DNA of 64,000 nucleotides, from the NCBI RefSeq assembly GCF_048593165.1, contig NZ_CP184271.1; one strand, given 5' to 3'. Positions 8,286 to 16,935 of this stretch are shown here, piece after piece. Within the stretch, counting starts at the first letter, position 1; each line of letters starts with the position of its first letter. The translations under genes and the position numbers were made by a program. Source of the stretch: Pectobacterium sp013449375. GTDB taxonomy: Bacteria; Pseudomonadota; Gammaproteobacteria; Enterobacterales; Enterobacteriaceae. The notes under the pieces are model-generated. The model saw only the letters and a list, made by a program, of their open reading frames with translations, had not been told where the DNA came from and did no database searches.

Positions 8286-9572
8286 ATGAATCAAAATATA
8301 CAAAAAAAGTTAGCGCCAATTCGCTGGCGTAAGTTAATTCCACTAGCATTTATTACTTATAGCCTTGCCTATCTCGATCGTGCTAATTATGGATTTGGCG
8401 CAGCTTCTGGTCTGGCTGAGGATCTTAATATCACACCAGGGATTTCCTCACTATTGGGCGCACTGTTCTTCCTTGGGTATTTTTTCTTTCAGGTGCCAGG
8501 TGGTATTTATGCTGAAAAAAGAAGTGCCAAAAAACTTATTTTTTGGAGTTTAATTCTCTGGGGGATATTAGCAACGGCGACCGGTATGGTCCACGACGTT
8601 AAGGTGCTGGCAGTTATTCGCTTCCTGCTTGGCGTGGCTGAAAGTGTCGTGATGCCTGCTATGCTTGTTTTTTTAAGTCATTGGTTTACTAAGAAAGAAA
8701 GGTCAAAAGCCAACACCTTCCTTTTTCTTGGCAACCCCATCACCGTACTTTGGATGTCAGTTCTGTCAGGCTACCTCGTTGATGCCTTTGGCTGGCGCGG
8801 TATGTTTATTATAGAAGGCGTCCCCGCTATTATCTGGGCTGCTATATGGTGGTTTGTGTTTGTTGACCGTCCCACGGATGCGAAATGGTTAACAGAGCAA
8901 GAAAAAGAAGATATTGAAACAGCACTGGCAGCCGAACAAACCAATATTAAAGAAATTAAAAACTACAGCGAAGCATTTCGCTCCAGAAAAGTCTTATCAC
9001 TCTCTTTTATACATTTCTTCTGGAATATTGGGATGTATGGTTTCATTATGTGGTTACCCTCTATTTTGAAATCAGCATCTGGATTGAGCATCGTAGCAAC
9101 AGGTTGGCTATCTGCTGCACCCTACTTATTAGCTGTGCCACTTATGTTAGGTGCATCTTGGTATTCAGATAAATTTCTGAACCGTAAAATCATTGTTCTT
9201 CTGTTCTTAGGATTGGGCGCAATCTGCTTTATTGGGTCGTTTACCGTTGGAGCATCCAATTTCTGGCTCTCGTATGTCTTGCTAATGGTTGCCGGTGGTG
9301 CGATGTATACTCCTTACGGACCATTCTTTGCCGCAATACCGGAAATGATCCCGCGTAATGTAATGGCTGGTGCGATGGCATTTATCGTAAGCTTTGGTGC
9401 TTTAGGTTCATTTGTCGGTTCATGGATTGTCGGTTATCTGAATGGCTTAACAGGTGGTCCAGGTGCTTCTTATGTCTTTATGGGGGCATCACTGGTTGTA
9501 GCAGTGCTACTCACTTCGCTCACCTCATTTAACACTAAAAAATCCACAGCAGTAAAAGTACAAACTTGTTAA
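8286..9572 (+). CDS. MFS sugar-acid transporter (anion:cation symporter family)
   Basis: 428 residues from ATG 8286 (upstream AAACGGGAAAACATC); a longer frame beginning inside the previous gene was rejected. About 12 membrane segments can be traced. The N-terminus RWRKLIPLAFITYSLAYLDRANYGFG is the signature of the anion:cation symporter group that takes up hexuronates, glucarate, tartrate and related acids with protons. A cytoplasmic loop near residues 195-225 separates the two six-helix halves. It sits between the IdnO-like enzyme and the GntR regulator, so it probably imports the acid they handle. A terminator follows. Confidence 0.85.
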   Translation: MNQNIQKKLAPIRWRKLIPLAFITYSLAYLDRANYGFGAASGLAEDLNITPGISSLLGALFFLGYFFFQVPGGIYAEKRSAKKLIFWSLILWGILATATGMVHDVKVLAVIRFLLGVAESVVMPAMLVFLSHWFTKKERSKANTFLFLGNPITVLWMSVLSGYLVDAFGWRGMFIIEGVPAIIWAAIWWFVFVDRPTDAKWLTEQEKEDIETALAAEQTNIKEIKNYSEAFRSRKVLSLSFIHFFWNIGMYGFIMWLPSILKSASGLSIVATGWLSAAPYLLAVPLMLGASWYSDKFLNRKIIVLLFLGLGAICFIGSFTVGASNFWLSYVLLMVAGGAMYTPYGPFFAAIPEMIPRNVMAGAMAFIVSFGALGSFVGSWIVGYLNGLTGGPGASYVFMGASLVVAVLLTSLTSFNTKKSTAVKVQTC

Positions 9573-9578
9573 GATCGG

Positions 9579-9603
9579 GCGCCCGCTTGGGCGCTTTGAT
9601 TTT
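9579..9603 (+). terminator. Terminator after the MFS transporter
   Basis: Stem GCGCCC/GGGCGC (9579-9584, 9589-9594) with a GCTT loop and the tail TTTGATTTT. It separates the transporter from the regulator gene. Confidence 0.85.
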
Positions 9604-9652
9604 AAAAATGATATATTGTGTGGCGTTTCTAAACTGACTGCGGATATCTATA

Positions 9653-10411
9653 TTGAGCATAAAATCAATTCAAAAACAGAATGTTGTAAATGAAATTTAT
9701 GATCAGATAAGCGAAAAATTACTGGATGGTAGTTGGGCGCCGGGTAGCCGTTTACCCTCAGAAGCCGAGCTAGCTACCTCATTTAACGTCAGCCGAGTCA
9801 GCGTTCGCAGCGCGGTGCAGCGTTTTCGTGACTTGGGGATTGTTGTGACGCGGCAAGGCAGCGGCAGTTATGTGAGCGAGAACTTCACGCCTCAGATGTT
9901 GAGTAACGATCCCCGCCCAATAATGCATCTGAGCCGCGAAGAATTTCACGATATGATGATTTTCCGTCAGACTGTAGAGTTCAAATGCGTGGAACTCGCA
10001 GTCATGCACGCCACCGCTGAAGACATTCGCCAGCTAGAAGATGCGCTGAACAGTATGCTAATCAACAAAGGCGACTACAAAAAGTATTCGGAAGCGGACT
10101 ACAAGTTTCATCTGGCGATTGTAAGAGCATCGCACAACAGCGTTTTTTACAACGTAATGAATTCAATTAAAGACATCTATTACTACTATCTTGAAGAGCT
10201 TAACCGTGCGCTCGGTATCACCCTTGAAAGCGTGGAAGCCCATATCAAGGTCTACATGGCGATCAAAAATCGTGATGCCAGTACGGCGGTAGAAGTGCTC
10301 AATGAAGCAATGTCAGGCAATGTTATTGCCATCGAAAAAATTAAATCAGCAGATACAGTTGCTATAAAAGATCTGCCAGTTGGAGACTCAACTGGTGAAA
10401 TAAATCAGTAA
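9653..10411 (+). CDS. GntR-family transcriptional regulator (FadR/FCD subfamily)
   Basis: 252 residues. The N-terminal winged helix-turn-helix is clear: LPSEAELATSFNVSRVSVRSAVQRFRDLGIV (about residues 34-65) followed by the wing RQGSGSYV. The C-terminal all-helical FCD domain binds small organic acids; FHLAIVRASHN and the later His residue in VEAHIKVY are typical metal or ligand positions. The frame opens with TTG at 9653 and no better in-frame ATG is near, so a TTG start is assumed. It is transcribed after the terminator at 9579-9603, probably from its own promoter, and is the likely repressor of the neighbouring sugar-acid genes through the repeated TACAA words at 7192-7213 and 7429-7444. 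Confidence 0.85.
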   Translation: MSIKSIQKQNVVNEIYDQISEKLLDGSWAPGSRLPSEAELATSFNVSRVSVRSAVQRFRDLGIVVTRQGSGSYVSENFTPQMLSNDPRPIMHLSREEFHDMMIFRQTVEFKCVELAVMHATAEDIRQLEDALNSMLINKGDYKKYSEADYKFHLAIVRASHNSVFYNVMNSIKDIYYYYLEELNRALGITLESVEAHIKVYMAIKNRDASTAVEVLNEAMSGNVIAIEKIKSADTVAIKDLPVGDSTGEINQ

Positions 10412-10502
10412 GCAGGCTGCACGGATAAAAGGGCTTTGTGGCATTAAACGTCAGTTCAGGTAATATACTGGTTTTTCAAAATGTTGCCTGGCCATATATT
10501 TG

Positions 10503-10935
10503 ATCAAAAAATCCCTTAAACGCCTGCATTATCCGTCCATGTCATTACTCAGTGTGTTTGCTTGTATAGGGATGATAGCTTGAGCCTCTGCAATTTGAAA
10601 AAGATGGCGTCTGAACCAGACCTTTCACCACCATAGACGTCACCTAGGACGCCACTGGCGTATAGATGAGATCTACATTAAAGTTAAAATACCGATACAA
10701 GGCTGGCGGCACTGTCGGCCAAGCGATTGACTTTCAGCTGACGGCGGAACGAGAGATTGCAATTGCACTGAGCTTTTTCAGAAAAACCATACGTCATCAT
10801 GACGGACCGGAAATCGTCACCTTTGATAAGGGTACCGCTAATACAGCAGTTCTGGCCAGACTCAATAACGACAAAGCAGATGAAGAGACCATTATGCTCA
10901 AGCAGCGTAACTACCTGAATAATCGAAAACGTTAA
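10503..10935 (+). pseudogene. IS6-family transposase remnant
   Basis: A decayed transposase read across at least three frames. Pieces in order: KKSLKRLHYP (from 10503); HVITQCVCLY with SLSLCNLKKM downstream (about 10538-10603); HHHRRRHLGRHWRIDEIYIKVK (about 10626-10690); then RYKAGGTVGQAIDFQLTA...FFRKTIRHHDGPEIV...KQRNYLNNRKR to 10935. These follow the order of intact IS6 transposases, including the catalytic Asp of WRIDE and a degraded second-Asp region (FDKGTANT for IDKSGANT). The DDE Glu region and C-terminus are missing. A sequence at 10432-10449 (GGCTTTGTGGCATTAAAC) may be the left inverted repeat; no right end was seen. Confidence 0.8.
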
Positions 10936-10975
10936 GTTTTACTGACTTGCCACTGCTAATGCGACAGAGCCAAAT

Positions 10976-11007
10976 AAAAAACCCGGTGACCAGCACCGGG
11001 TTTTTTG
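10976..11007 (-). terminator. Terminator of rplM-rpsI (bidirectional)
   Basis: Stem ACCCGGTG/CACCGGGT (10981-10988, 10994-11001) is flanked by A6 on the left and T6 on the right, so it can work on both strands. It lies 30 bp beyond the rpsI stop and also downstream of the IS6 remnant. Confidence 0.9.
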
Positions 11008-11036
11008 CATTGATTTCGCTGCAAAGCAGCCAGAAA

Positions 11037-11429
11037 TTAACGCTTGGAGAACTGAGGACGACGACGTGCTTTACGCAGGCCGACTTTCTTACGTTCAACC
11101 TGACGAGCATCACGAGTAACGAAACCAGCTTTACGCAGTTCGCTACGCAGAGACTCATCATACTCCATCAGAGCGCGGGTGATACCGTGACGGATCGCAC
11201 CAGCCTGACCAGAGATACCACCACCTTTAACGGTGATGTACAGATCCAGTTTCTCAACCATGTCGACCAGTTCCAGCGGCTGACGAACTACCATGCGGGC
11301 AGTTTCGCGACCGAAGTACTGTTCCAGACTACGTTGGTTGATAACGATGTTACCGTTGCCCGGTTTGATGAACACGCGAGCGGCGGAGCTTTTGCGGCGA
11401 CCAGTGCCGTAGTATTGATTTTCAGCCAT
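11037..11429 (-). CDS. rpsI: 30S ribosomal protein S9
   Basis: 130 residues, standard length. S9 sits in the head of the small subunit, and its basic tail reaches the P-site tRNA. Seen: MAENQYYGTGRRKSSAARVF at the start and the C-terminal ARRRPQFSKR tail whose last Arg contacts tRNA. It is the second gene of the rplM-rpsI operon, 15 bp after rplM, and ends at a strong terminator. Confidence 0.99.
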   Translation of the reverse strand: MAENQYYGTGRRKSSAARVFIKPGNGNIVINQRSLEQYFGRETARMVVRQPLELVDMVEKLDLYITVKGGGISGQAGAIRHGITRALMEYDESLRSELRKAGFVTRDARQVERKKVGLRKARRRPQFSKR

Positions 11430-11444
11430 TGCCTATAATCCCGA

Positions 11445-11873
11445 TTAAATGTCCAGAACTTGCGGTTGCTGTGCCGCGTGATTGTGCTCGGTGCCCGCGT
11501 AAACTTTCAGTTTACGGAACATAGCACGACCCAACGGGCCCTTCGGCAGCATGCCTTTAACCGCGATTTCAATCACACGCTCAGGACGGCGGGCAATCAT
11601 CTCTTCAAAGGTCGCTTGTTTGATACCACCGATGTGGCCGGTGTGGTGATAATAAATCTTGTCGTTACGCTTGTTGCCAGTTACAGCAACTTTGTCAGCG
11701 TTCAGAACGATGATGTAATCACCTGTATCAACGTGCGGGGTGTATTCCGCTTTATGCTTGCCGCGCAGACGACGAGCCAGTTCAGTAGCGAGACGGCCTA
11801 AAGTTTTACCGTTCGCATCAACAACGTACCAGTCGCGTTTTACGGTTTCTGGTTTAGCTGTAAAAGTTTTCAT
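11445..11873 (-). CDS. rplM: 50S ribosomal protein L13
   Basis: 142 residues from the ATG at 11873 (MKTFTAKPETVKRDWYVVDA), matching the family N-terminus; five extra upstream codons are not conserved. L13 is an early-assembly protein of the large subunit. In E. coli it also represses its own operon by binding the mRNA leader. A ~165-nt leader precedes the gene here, in keeping with that. Confidence 0.99.
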   Translation of the reverse strand: MKTFTAKPETVKRDWYVVDANGKTLGRLATELARRLRGKHKAEYTPHVDTGDYIIVLNADKVAVTGNKRNDKIYYHHTGHIGGIKQATFEEMIARRPERVIEIAVKGMLPKGPLGRAMFRKLKVYAGTEHNHAAQQPQVLDI

Positions 11874-12040
11874 TAAAAGCTTACCCAATAATTAGTTACA
11901 CGTTGGTGAACACCCAAACGCTCAAAAACAGTTGAGGCTCACACGACCATCAAGTCCAGCAAACCTACCCCTTCGAATAGCCATTGCCGGCACTATAAAG
12001 TTTTTGGGAAAAAAACTTTGTTGTAACGTGGGGTCGCAAG
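11874..12040 (-). promoter_or_regulatory. rplM leader, likely L13 autoregulatory region
   Basis: The minus-strand transcript from the -10 box at 12041-12046 would carry a leader of about 165 nt. It contains a 9-bp hairpin AAAGTTTTT/AAAAACTTT (11997-12005, 12011-12019) near its 5' end and further short stems before the start. E. coli rplM has an L13-controlled leader; the equivalence here is inference from position. Confidence 0.55.
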
Positions 12041-12046
12041 ATTATA
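12041..12046 (-). promoter_or_regulatory. -10 element of the rplM-rpsI promoter
   Basis: A perfect TATAAT on the minus strand, 168 bp upstream of rplM. No good -35 hexamer is visible at 16-18 bp spacing, but the A/T-rich stretch further upstream could help as an UP-like element. Confidence 0.5.
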
Positions 12047-12110
12047 GAGAAGTCATTCCCAAAGATCGACCTTTTTTCACACGAAAATGACTAAAAAACC
12101 GCAGCCTGCA

Positions 12111-13268
12111 TTACGCCAAATGGGGCTGTCGTAAGTATTCTTCACTTTGCATTTCCTGCAAACGGGATAGACAACGCTGATATTCAAATTTCAGGTGCTC
12201 TCCCTGATAAATCTCAAACATGGATGCCTGCGCAGAAATAATCAATTTGATGCGGCGCTCGTAGCACTCATCCACCAGCGCCAGAAAACGGCGGGCCGTG
12301 TTTTCTTCCTTCGTTTCCATCACCGTCACATTGTGCAGCAGCATCGTGTGGTAGAGACGCGAAAGCGCGATGTAATCATTCTGGCTGCGCGCTTCAGTAC
12401 ACAGCGTGTGGAAATCGACCGCCAGCACCCCCTCACTCACACCAAGTGTCGCCAACGGGCGATGATTGACTTCCAGCACCGGCCCCGGCGTCTGCCACGG
12501 TTTCCCGGTCAGGCGAGTGAACATCTGCTGCATCGCAGCATCCGTCTTTTCATCCAGCGGAGAAAGATAAAGGTGTGCCTGCGTTAGCGTACGCAGACGA
12601 TAATCGATACCTGCATCGACATTACGCACTTCACAATGCTGTTTAATCAGCTCAATCGCTGGAAGAAAACGTGCACGTTGTAATCCATTGCGGTAGAGAT
12701 CGTCCGGCGGAATATTTGATGTCGCCACCAGCGCAATACCGCGAGCAAACAGCGCACGCAGCAGCTCAGCCAACAACATCGCATCGGTAATATCAGAGAC
12801 GAAGAATTCATCGAAACACAAGACGTCGGTTTCAGCCTTAAAACCATCAGCCACTTTCTCCAGCGGATTTTCCTGCCCCTGAAACTGATTCAACTCTTCA
12901 TGCACACGCAGCATAAAACGGTGAAAATGCAGGCGCATCTTGCGTTCAGCCGGCAAGCTGTGGAAAAACATATCCATCAGCCAGGTTTTACCGCGCCCGA
13001 CGCCGCCCCACATGTACAGCCCTTGAACTGGAGCTGATTCTCGTTTATTACGCCGTCCCAGCCAGCTACGCCATTTCCCCACACGGTCAGATGCCCCCGC
13101 ATCGCCATCAGCAGCGCGTTCACATAACGCCTGATGTATCGCCTCCAGGCGCACAACAGTTTGCCGTTGCACCTCGTCCGGCTGATATTCACCAGCGGAA
13201 AGCGCCTGCTGATAAAGCGCCAAGGGTGTTGTTTGCTGTTGTGTTGTCTGTGGAATAACCATAGCCAT
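12111..13268 (-). CDS. zapE: Cell division protein ZapE (AFG1-like ATPase)
   Basis: 385 residues. ZapE is an AFG1/LACE1-family P-loop ATPase that associates with the Z-ring under low oxygen or stress and destabilises FtsZ polymers. Seen: Walker A GGVGRGKTWLMD near residues 88-99, Walker B LCFDEFFV near 149-156, the sensor ATSNIPPDDLYRNGLQR, and SRLYHTM near the C-terminal third. Start ATG at 13268 (AGGGA five bases upstream); a second ATG two codons later is possible. It stands alone beside rplM, as in E. coli. Confidence 0.95.
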   Translation of the reverse strand: MAMVIPQTTQQQTTPLALYQQALSAGEYQPDEVQRQTVVRLEAIHQALCERAADGDAGASDRVGKWRSWLGRRNKRESAPVQGLYMWGGVGRGKTWLMDMFFHSLPAERKMRLHFHRFMLRVHEELNQFQGQENPLEKVADGFKAETDVLCFDEFFVSDITDAMLLAELLRALFARGIALVATSNIPPDDLYRNGLQRARFLPAIELIKQHCEVRNVDAGIDYRLRTLTQAHLYLSPLDEKTDAAMQQMFTRLTGKPWQTPGPVLEVNHRPLATLGVSEGVLAVDFHTLCTEARSQNDYIALSRLYHTMLLHNVTVMETKEENTARRFLALVDECYERRIKLIISAQASMFEIYQGEHLKFEYQRCLSRLQEMQSEEYLRQPHLA

Positions 13269-13483
13269 CGCAATCCCTGAGAAAAAAGTTAGTCGTGTTT
13301 TGCTGTGTGTTGCCGTCGATTTAAGCCGTAATCGTCGCAGTTAACAACCTTGATGTCTGCGGTAGGTCAACATTCCTTTCTGTCATCGAGCATCAGGATT
13401 CCACTCAGGCAAGGTTAACGGTTATAGTGACTATTATTAAGTGAAAAACCCTACGGGACAACGACGTCAAAATAGGAGCGATT

Positions 13484-13888
13484 ATGACTTGGGAGTATGC
13501 GCTGATAGGTTTAGTTGTCGGTATTATTATTGGTGCTGTAGCCATGCGCTTTGGTAACCGTAAGTTGCGGCAACAGCAGGTCTTGCAGAATGAGCTGGAG
13601 AAAAGCAAAACCGAACTGGAAGATTATCGTCAGGAATTGGTGGGTCACTTCGCCCGCAGTGCGGAGCTGCTGGATAACATGGCGGATGATTATCGTCAGC
13701 TTTATCAGCACATGGCGAAAAGCTCCAATAATCTGCTACCTCACGTTCCCGGTCAGGATAATCCGTTTAAATATCGTCTGACCGAATCAGAAGCCGATAA
13801 CGATCAGGCTCCGGTGAACATGCCGCCGCGCGATTATTCCGACGGTGCATCAGGCCTGCTGCGGGGCGAACGCCCGATTCGCAAGTAA
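13484..13888 (+). CDS. zapG: Inner-membrane Z-ring/elongasome-associated protein (DUF1043)
   Basis: 134 residues, E. coli YhcB/ZapG type. One N-terminal membrane helix (residues ~4-22, YALIGLVVGIIIGAVAMRFG) is followed by a coiled coil (~25-70, rich in Gln, Glu, Lys and Leu) and a disordered Pro/Asp-rich tail. Family members coordinate cell elongation, envelope synthesis and division. It lies between zapE and degQ as in relatives and is followed by its own terminator. Confidence 0.92.
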   Translation: MTWEYALIGLVVGIIIGAVAMRFGNRKLRQQQVLQNELEKSKTELEDYRQELVGHFARSAELLDNMADDYRQLYQHMAKSSNNLLPHVPGQDNPFKYRLTESEADNDQAPVNMPPRDYSDGASGLLRGERPIRK

Positions 13889-13902
13889 TTCAGTTTCCCT
13901 CT

Positions 13903-13936
13903 AAGCGTGAGGCAGTCTGCCTCACGCTTTCCCCTC
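13903..13936 (+). terminator. Terminator after zapG
   Basis: Long stem AAGCGTGAGGCAG/CTGCCTCACGCTT (13903-13915, 13917-13929), 14 bp after the stop, followed by a mixed C/T tail. Confidence 0.75.
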
Positions 13937-14145
13937 TCTTGTTCTACGCTTAAAACGCTCGTACGTTTAAGACGCATACCACAGGCTGCCATCGTCCGAT
14001 CACGCACTAAAACGCGATAGTTACAATCTGCTGACGAAACAGCAGTGAACTTTACACATTGATCGCCAGTCTGACTCTTCACCGTGTCTTTAAGTTTATA
14101 TATCATCGTTTTATTCATCCGCAGGCCGTGAGAGAGTTAATAACA

Positions 14146-15516
14146 ATGAAAAAAACATCATTACTATTTAGTGCACTGGCAATGAGTATAGGTTTGACCC
14201 TGTCCACGCTTCCCGCTGCAAATGCTGCGCTGCCTGCCGTGGTTCAAGGTCAACAGACGCCAAGTCTGGCCCCGATGCTGGAAAAAGTCTTGCCAGCCGT
14301 CGTCAGCGTGCATGTTGAAGGTACACAGGTACAGCGTCAGCGTGTACCGGAAGAGTTCAAGTTTTTCTTTGGCCCGAACTTCCCGACGGACAAACAAAAT
14401 TCTCGCCCGTTTGAAGGGCTTGGCTCTGGCGTCATTATTGATGCCGTGAAAGGTTACGTGCTCACTAATAATCACGTCATCAATAACGCCGACAAAATTC
14501 GCGTCCAGCTTAATGACGGACGTGAGTATGAGGCGAAATTGATTGGGCGTGATGAGCAGACCGATATCGCCCTGCTACAGCTGAATGACGCCAAAAATCT
14601 GGTCTCTGTAAAAATGGCCGATTCCGATCAACTGCGCGTCGGTGATTTTGCCGTTGCCGTGGGTAACCCGTTCGGCCTTGGTCAGACTGCGACGTCCGGT
14701 ATTATCTCTGCACTGGGGCGTAGCGGGTTGAATCTGGAAGGATTGGAAAACTTCATCCAGACCGATGCGTCTATCAACCGTGGTAACTCCGGCGGTGCGT
14801 TGGTTAACCTCAATGGTGAGCTGATCGGCATCAACACCGCGATCCTGGCGCCAGGCGGCGGGAACATCGGTATCGGTTTCGCGATCCCTAGCAACATGGC
14901 CCAGAATCTAGCGCAACAGCTGGTTGAATTTGGCGAGGTCAAACGCGGTCTGTTGGGTATTAAAGGCAGCGAGATGACGTCGGAAATGGCGAAGGCCTTC
15001 AACGTCGATGCACAACGTGGTGCCTTCGTCAGCGAAGTCTTACCGAAATCTGCCGCTGCGAAAGCTGGGATCAAGGCAGGCGACGTGTTGACGACGCTGG
15101 ATGGTAAACCGATCAGCAGCTTTGCGGAATTGCGGGCGAAAGTCGGCACCACTGCGCCAGGCAAGACCGTGAAAATCGGCCTGCTGCGTGATGGCAAATC
15201 GCAGGAAGTGTCCGTCGTGTTGGATAACAGCTCATCGGCATCAACCAGCGCCGAAACGCTTTCACCGTCATTACAGGGTGCTTCTCTGACTAATGGTCAA
15301 TTGAAAGACGGCAGCAAAGGCGTACAGATCGATAACGTTGCTAAGGACACCCCTGCGGCACAGGTCGGTCTGCAAAAAGGCGATGTCATCATCGGCGTGA
15401 ACCGCGAGCGTATTGAAAACATCACGCAACTGCGCAAACTGCTGGAAGCAAAGCCTTCCGTTCTGGCGTTGAATATCGTCCGGGGCGAAGAAACGATTTA
15501 TCTGCTGCTACGTTAA
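14146..15516 (+). CDS. degQ: Periplasmic serine endoprotease DegQ
   Basis: 456 residues from ATG 14146, where a signal peptide begins (cleavage probably after AANA, residue 27-28). HtrA-family protease/chaperone of the periplasm that clears misfolded envelope proteins. The catalytic triad is visible: His110 in TNNHVI, Asp140 in QTDIALL, Ser215 in NRGNSGGA. Two PDZ domains follow (about 280-360 and 385-450). An upstream in-frame ATG at 14059 would bury the signal peptide and was rejected. degS follows 213 bp downstream. Confidence 0.96.
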   Translation: MKKTSLLFSALAMSIGLTLSTLPAANAALPAVVQGQQTPSLAPMLEKVLPAVVSVHVEGTQVQRQRVPEEFKFFFGPNFPTDKQNSRPFEGLGSGVIIDAVKGYVLTNNHVINNADKIRVQLNDGREYEAKLIGRDEQTDIALLQLNDAKNLVSVKMADSDQLRVGDFAVAVGNPFGLGQTATSGIISALGRSGLNLEGLENFIQTDASINRGNSGGALVNLNGELIGINTAILAPGGGNIGIGFAIPSNMAQNLAQQLVEFGEVKRGLLGIKGSEMTSEMAKAFNVDAQRGAFVSEVLPKSAAAKAGIKAGDVLTTLDGKPISSFAELRAKVGTTAPGKTVKIGLLRDGKSQEVSVVLDNSSSASTSAETLSPSLQGASLTNGQLKDGSKGVQIDNVAKDTPAAQVGLQKGDVIIGVNRERIENITQLRKLLEAKPSVLALNIVRGEETIYLLLR

Positions 15517-15564
15517 TCACCTGTCGTCTTTTTCGGTAGAGTAACCAAGCAGAAAGCCGTTGAT

Positions 15565-15677
15565 GTTAAAAAATTTCTGGGAGAAATTTTTAACGTTGTA
15601 TCAGCAACGGCCCGTAAGGGTGGCGGCCAGGGATGACACGCCATAAAAAATCGGACACCGAATCATGCGGTGTCCGA
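15565..15677. other. Two inverted repeats between degQ and degS
   Basis: First, an A/T-rich hairpin GTTAAAAAATTTCT/AGAAATTTTTAAC (15565-15578, 15582-15594; one bulged A). Second, a perfect 10-bp stem TCGGACACCG/CGGTGTCCGA (15651-15660, 15668-15677). The second has A6 on its left, so a strong T-tailed terminator exists only on the minus strand, where no gene is transcribed toward it. Confidence 0.7.
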
Positions 15678-15729
15678 ACTTCTCGTGATATCCTCCCCCT
15701 ACCTCTCTTTTTCACAGTAAATCACGGCC

Positions 15730-16827
15730 ATGCTTGCTAAGTTATTGCGTTCAGCACTCTTTGGTGCCCTCGTCGCCGGTATTATTCTGGCCGTCCTCCC
15801 ATTCATTGGGTCTGGTTCGTCGTTTCTGAAAAGTAGTAACAGACAGGCAGATGGTTCGCCTGTCAGCTATCATCAGGGAGTGAGCCGTGCTGCGCCTGCT
15901 GTGGTTAACATTTACAACCGGGTTGCCAATCAAGAAAAACCCAGCGAAGTCGCTATTCACCCCCTGGGGTCTGGCGTCATCATGAATGAAAAAGGGTATA
16001 TTTTAACCAACAAACACGTGATTAATAACGTGCAGCAGATCCAGATAGAACTGTCAGACGGCAGGTTGTACGAAGCCCGCGTGATCGGTTCCGATTCCCT
16101 GACCGACTTAGCTGTGTTGCAAATTGATGGCGTCAATCTGCCCGTTATTCCGATAAATGCCGACCGTCTCCCGCACGTTGGCGATGTCGTGATGGCAATC
16201 GGCAACCCTTATAATCTGGGGCAAACCGTCACTCAGGGTGTCATCAGCGCCACTGGCCGCGTCAGCCTCAGCGCTTATGGTCAGCAACGAAGCCAAGTCG
16301 GACGTCAAAACTTGCTGCAAACCGATGCGTCCATTAACCACGGGAACTCCGGCGGTGCGCTGGTCAACACGCTCGGTGAACTGGTCGGTATCAATACCCT
16401 ATCTTTTGATAAAAGTAGCAACGGCGAAACGCCGGAAGGCATTAGCTTCGCGATTCCCGTGGCGCTGGCGACTAAGGTGATGGGCAAGCTCATCCGCGAT
16501 GGTCGCGTCGTGCGTGGTTATATTGGCGTCAACGGTGTGCAGCTCGAAAACTTTGAGAACAGTACGTCGACCAACAGCCGTAATGCACAAGGGCGATTAA
16601 CCGGTATTCTTGTGCAGACTATCGACCCAGGCGGACCAGCAGATAAAGCGGGGATCCATATCGAAGATGTCATCGTAAGCGTGAACAATAAGCCTGCACG
16701 TTCGATTATTGAAACCATGGAGCAAGTTTCAGAAATACGTCCAGGCACCGTCATTCCGGTCACTATTGAGCGCGATAATAAGCAAATCACACTACAAATG
16801 ACGATTCAGGAATTTCCCAACCAATAG
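15730..16827 (+). CDS. degS: Site-1 protease DegS, sigma-E pathway
   Basis: 365 residues. It is anchored in the inner membrane by an N-terminal helix (residues ~5-27) with the protease in the periplasm. It senses the C-termini of unfolded porins with its single PDZ domain (about 265-355) and makes the first cut in RseA, releasing sigma-E. Triad: His96 (TNKHVI), Asp126 (LTDLAVL), Ser207 (NHGNSGGA). One PDZ instead of two and an uncleaved anchor separate it from DegQ. Confidence 0.96.
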   Translation: MLAKLLRSALFGALVAGIILAVLPFIGSGSSFLKSSNRQADGSPVSYHQGVSRAAPAVVNIYNRVANQEKPSEVAIHPLGSGVIMNEKGYILTNKHVINNVQQIQIELSDGRLYEARVIGSDSLTDLAVLQIDGVNLPVIPINADRLPHVGDVVMAIGNPYNLGQTVTQGVISATGRVSLSAYGQQRSQVGRQNLLQTDASINHGNSGGALVNTLGELVGINTLSFDKSSNGETPEGISFAIPVALATKVMGKLIRDGRVVRGYIGVNGVQLENFENSTSTNSRNAQGRLTGILVQTIDPGGPADKAGIHIEDVIVSVNNKPARSIIETMEQVSEIRPGTVIPVTIERDNKQITLQMTIQEFPNQ

Positions 16828-16869
16828 CAGTATTCAAAGCGCAAGTTGATAAAACACCATCAGCAGACA

Positions 16870-16905
16870 AACAAGAAACCGGGTGGGAACCCACCCGGCT
16901 AAAAA
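16870..16905 (-). terminator. Terminator of murA (shared with degS)
   Basis: Perfect 9-bp stem CCGGGTGGG/CCCACCCGG (16879-16887, 16890-16898). On the minus strand the tail is TTTCTTGTTTG; on the plus strand it is CTAAAAAC. It mainly ends murA transcription. Confidence 0.8.
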
Positions 16906-16935
16906 CAGCATTTGAAGATTAAACGACAGAAACGC

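Noticed and set aside
14059..14145. Upstream start for degQ
   Set aside because: It would place 29 residues before a perfect signal peptide.
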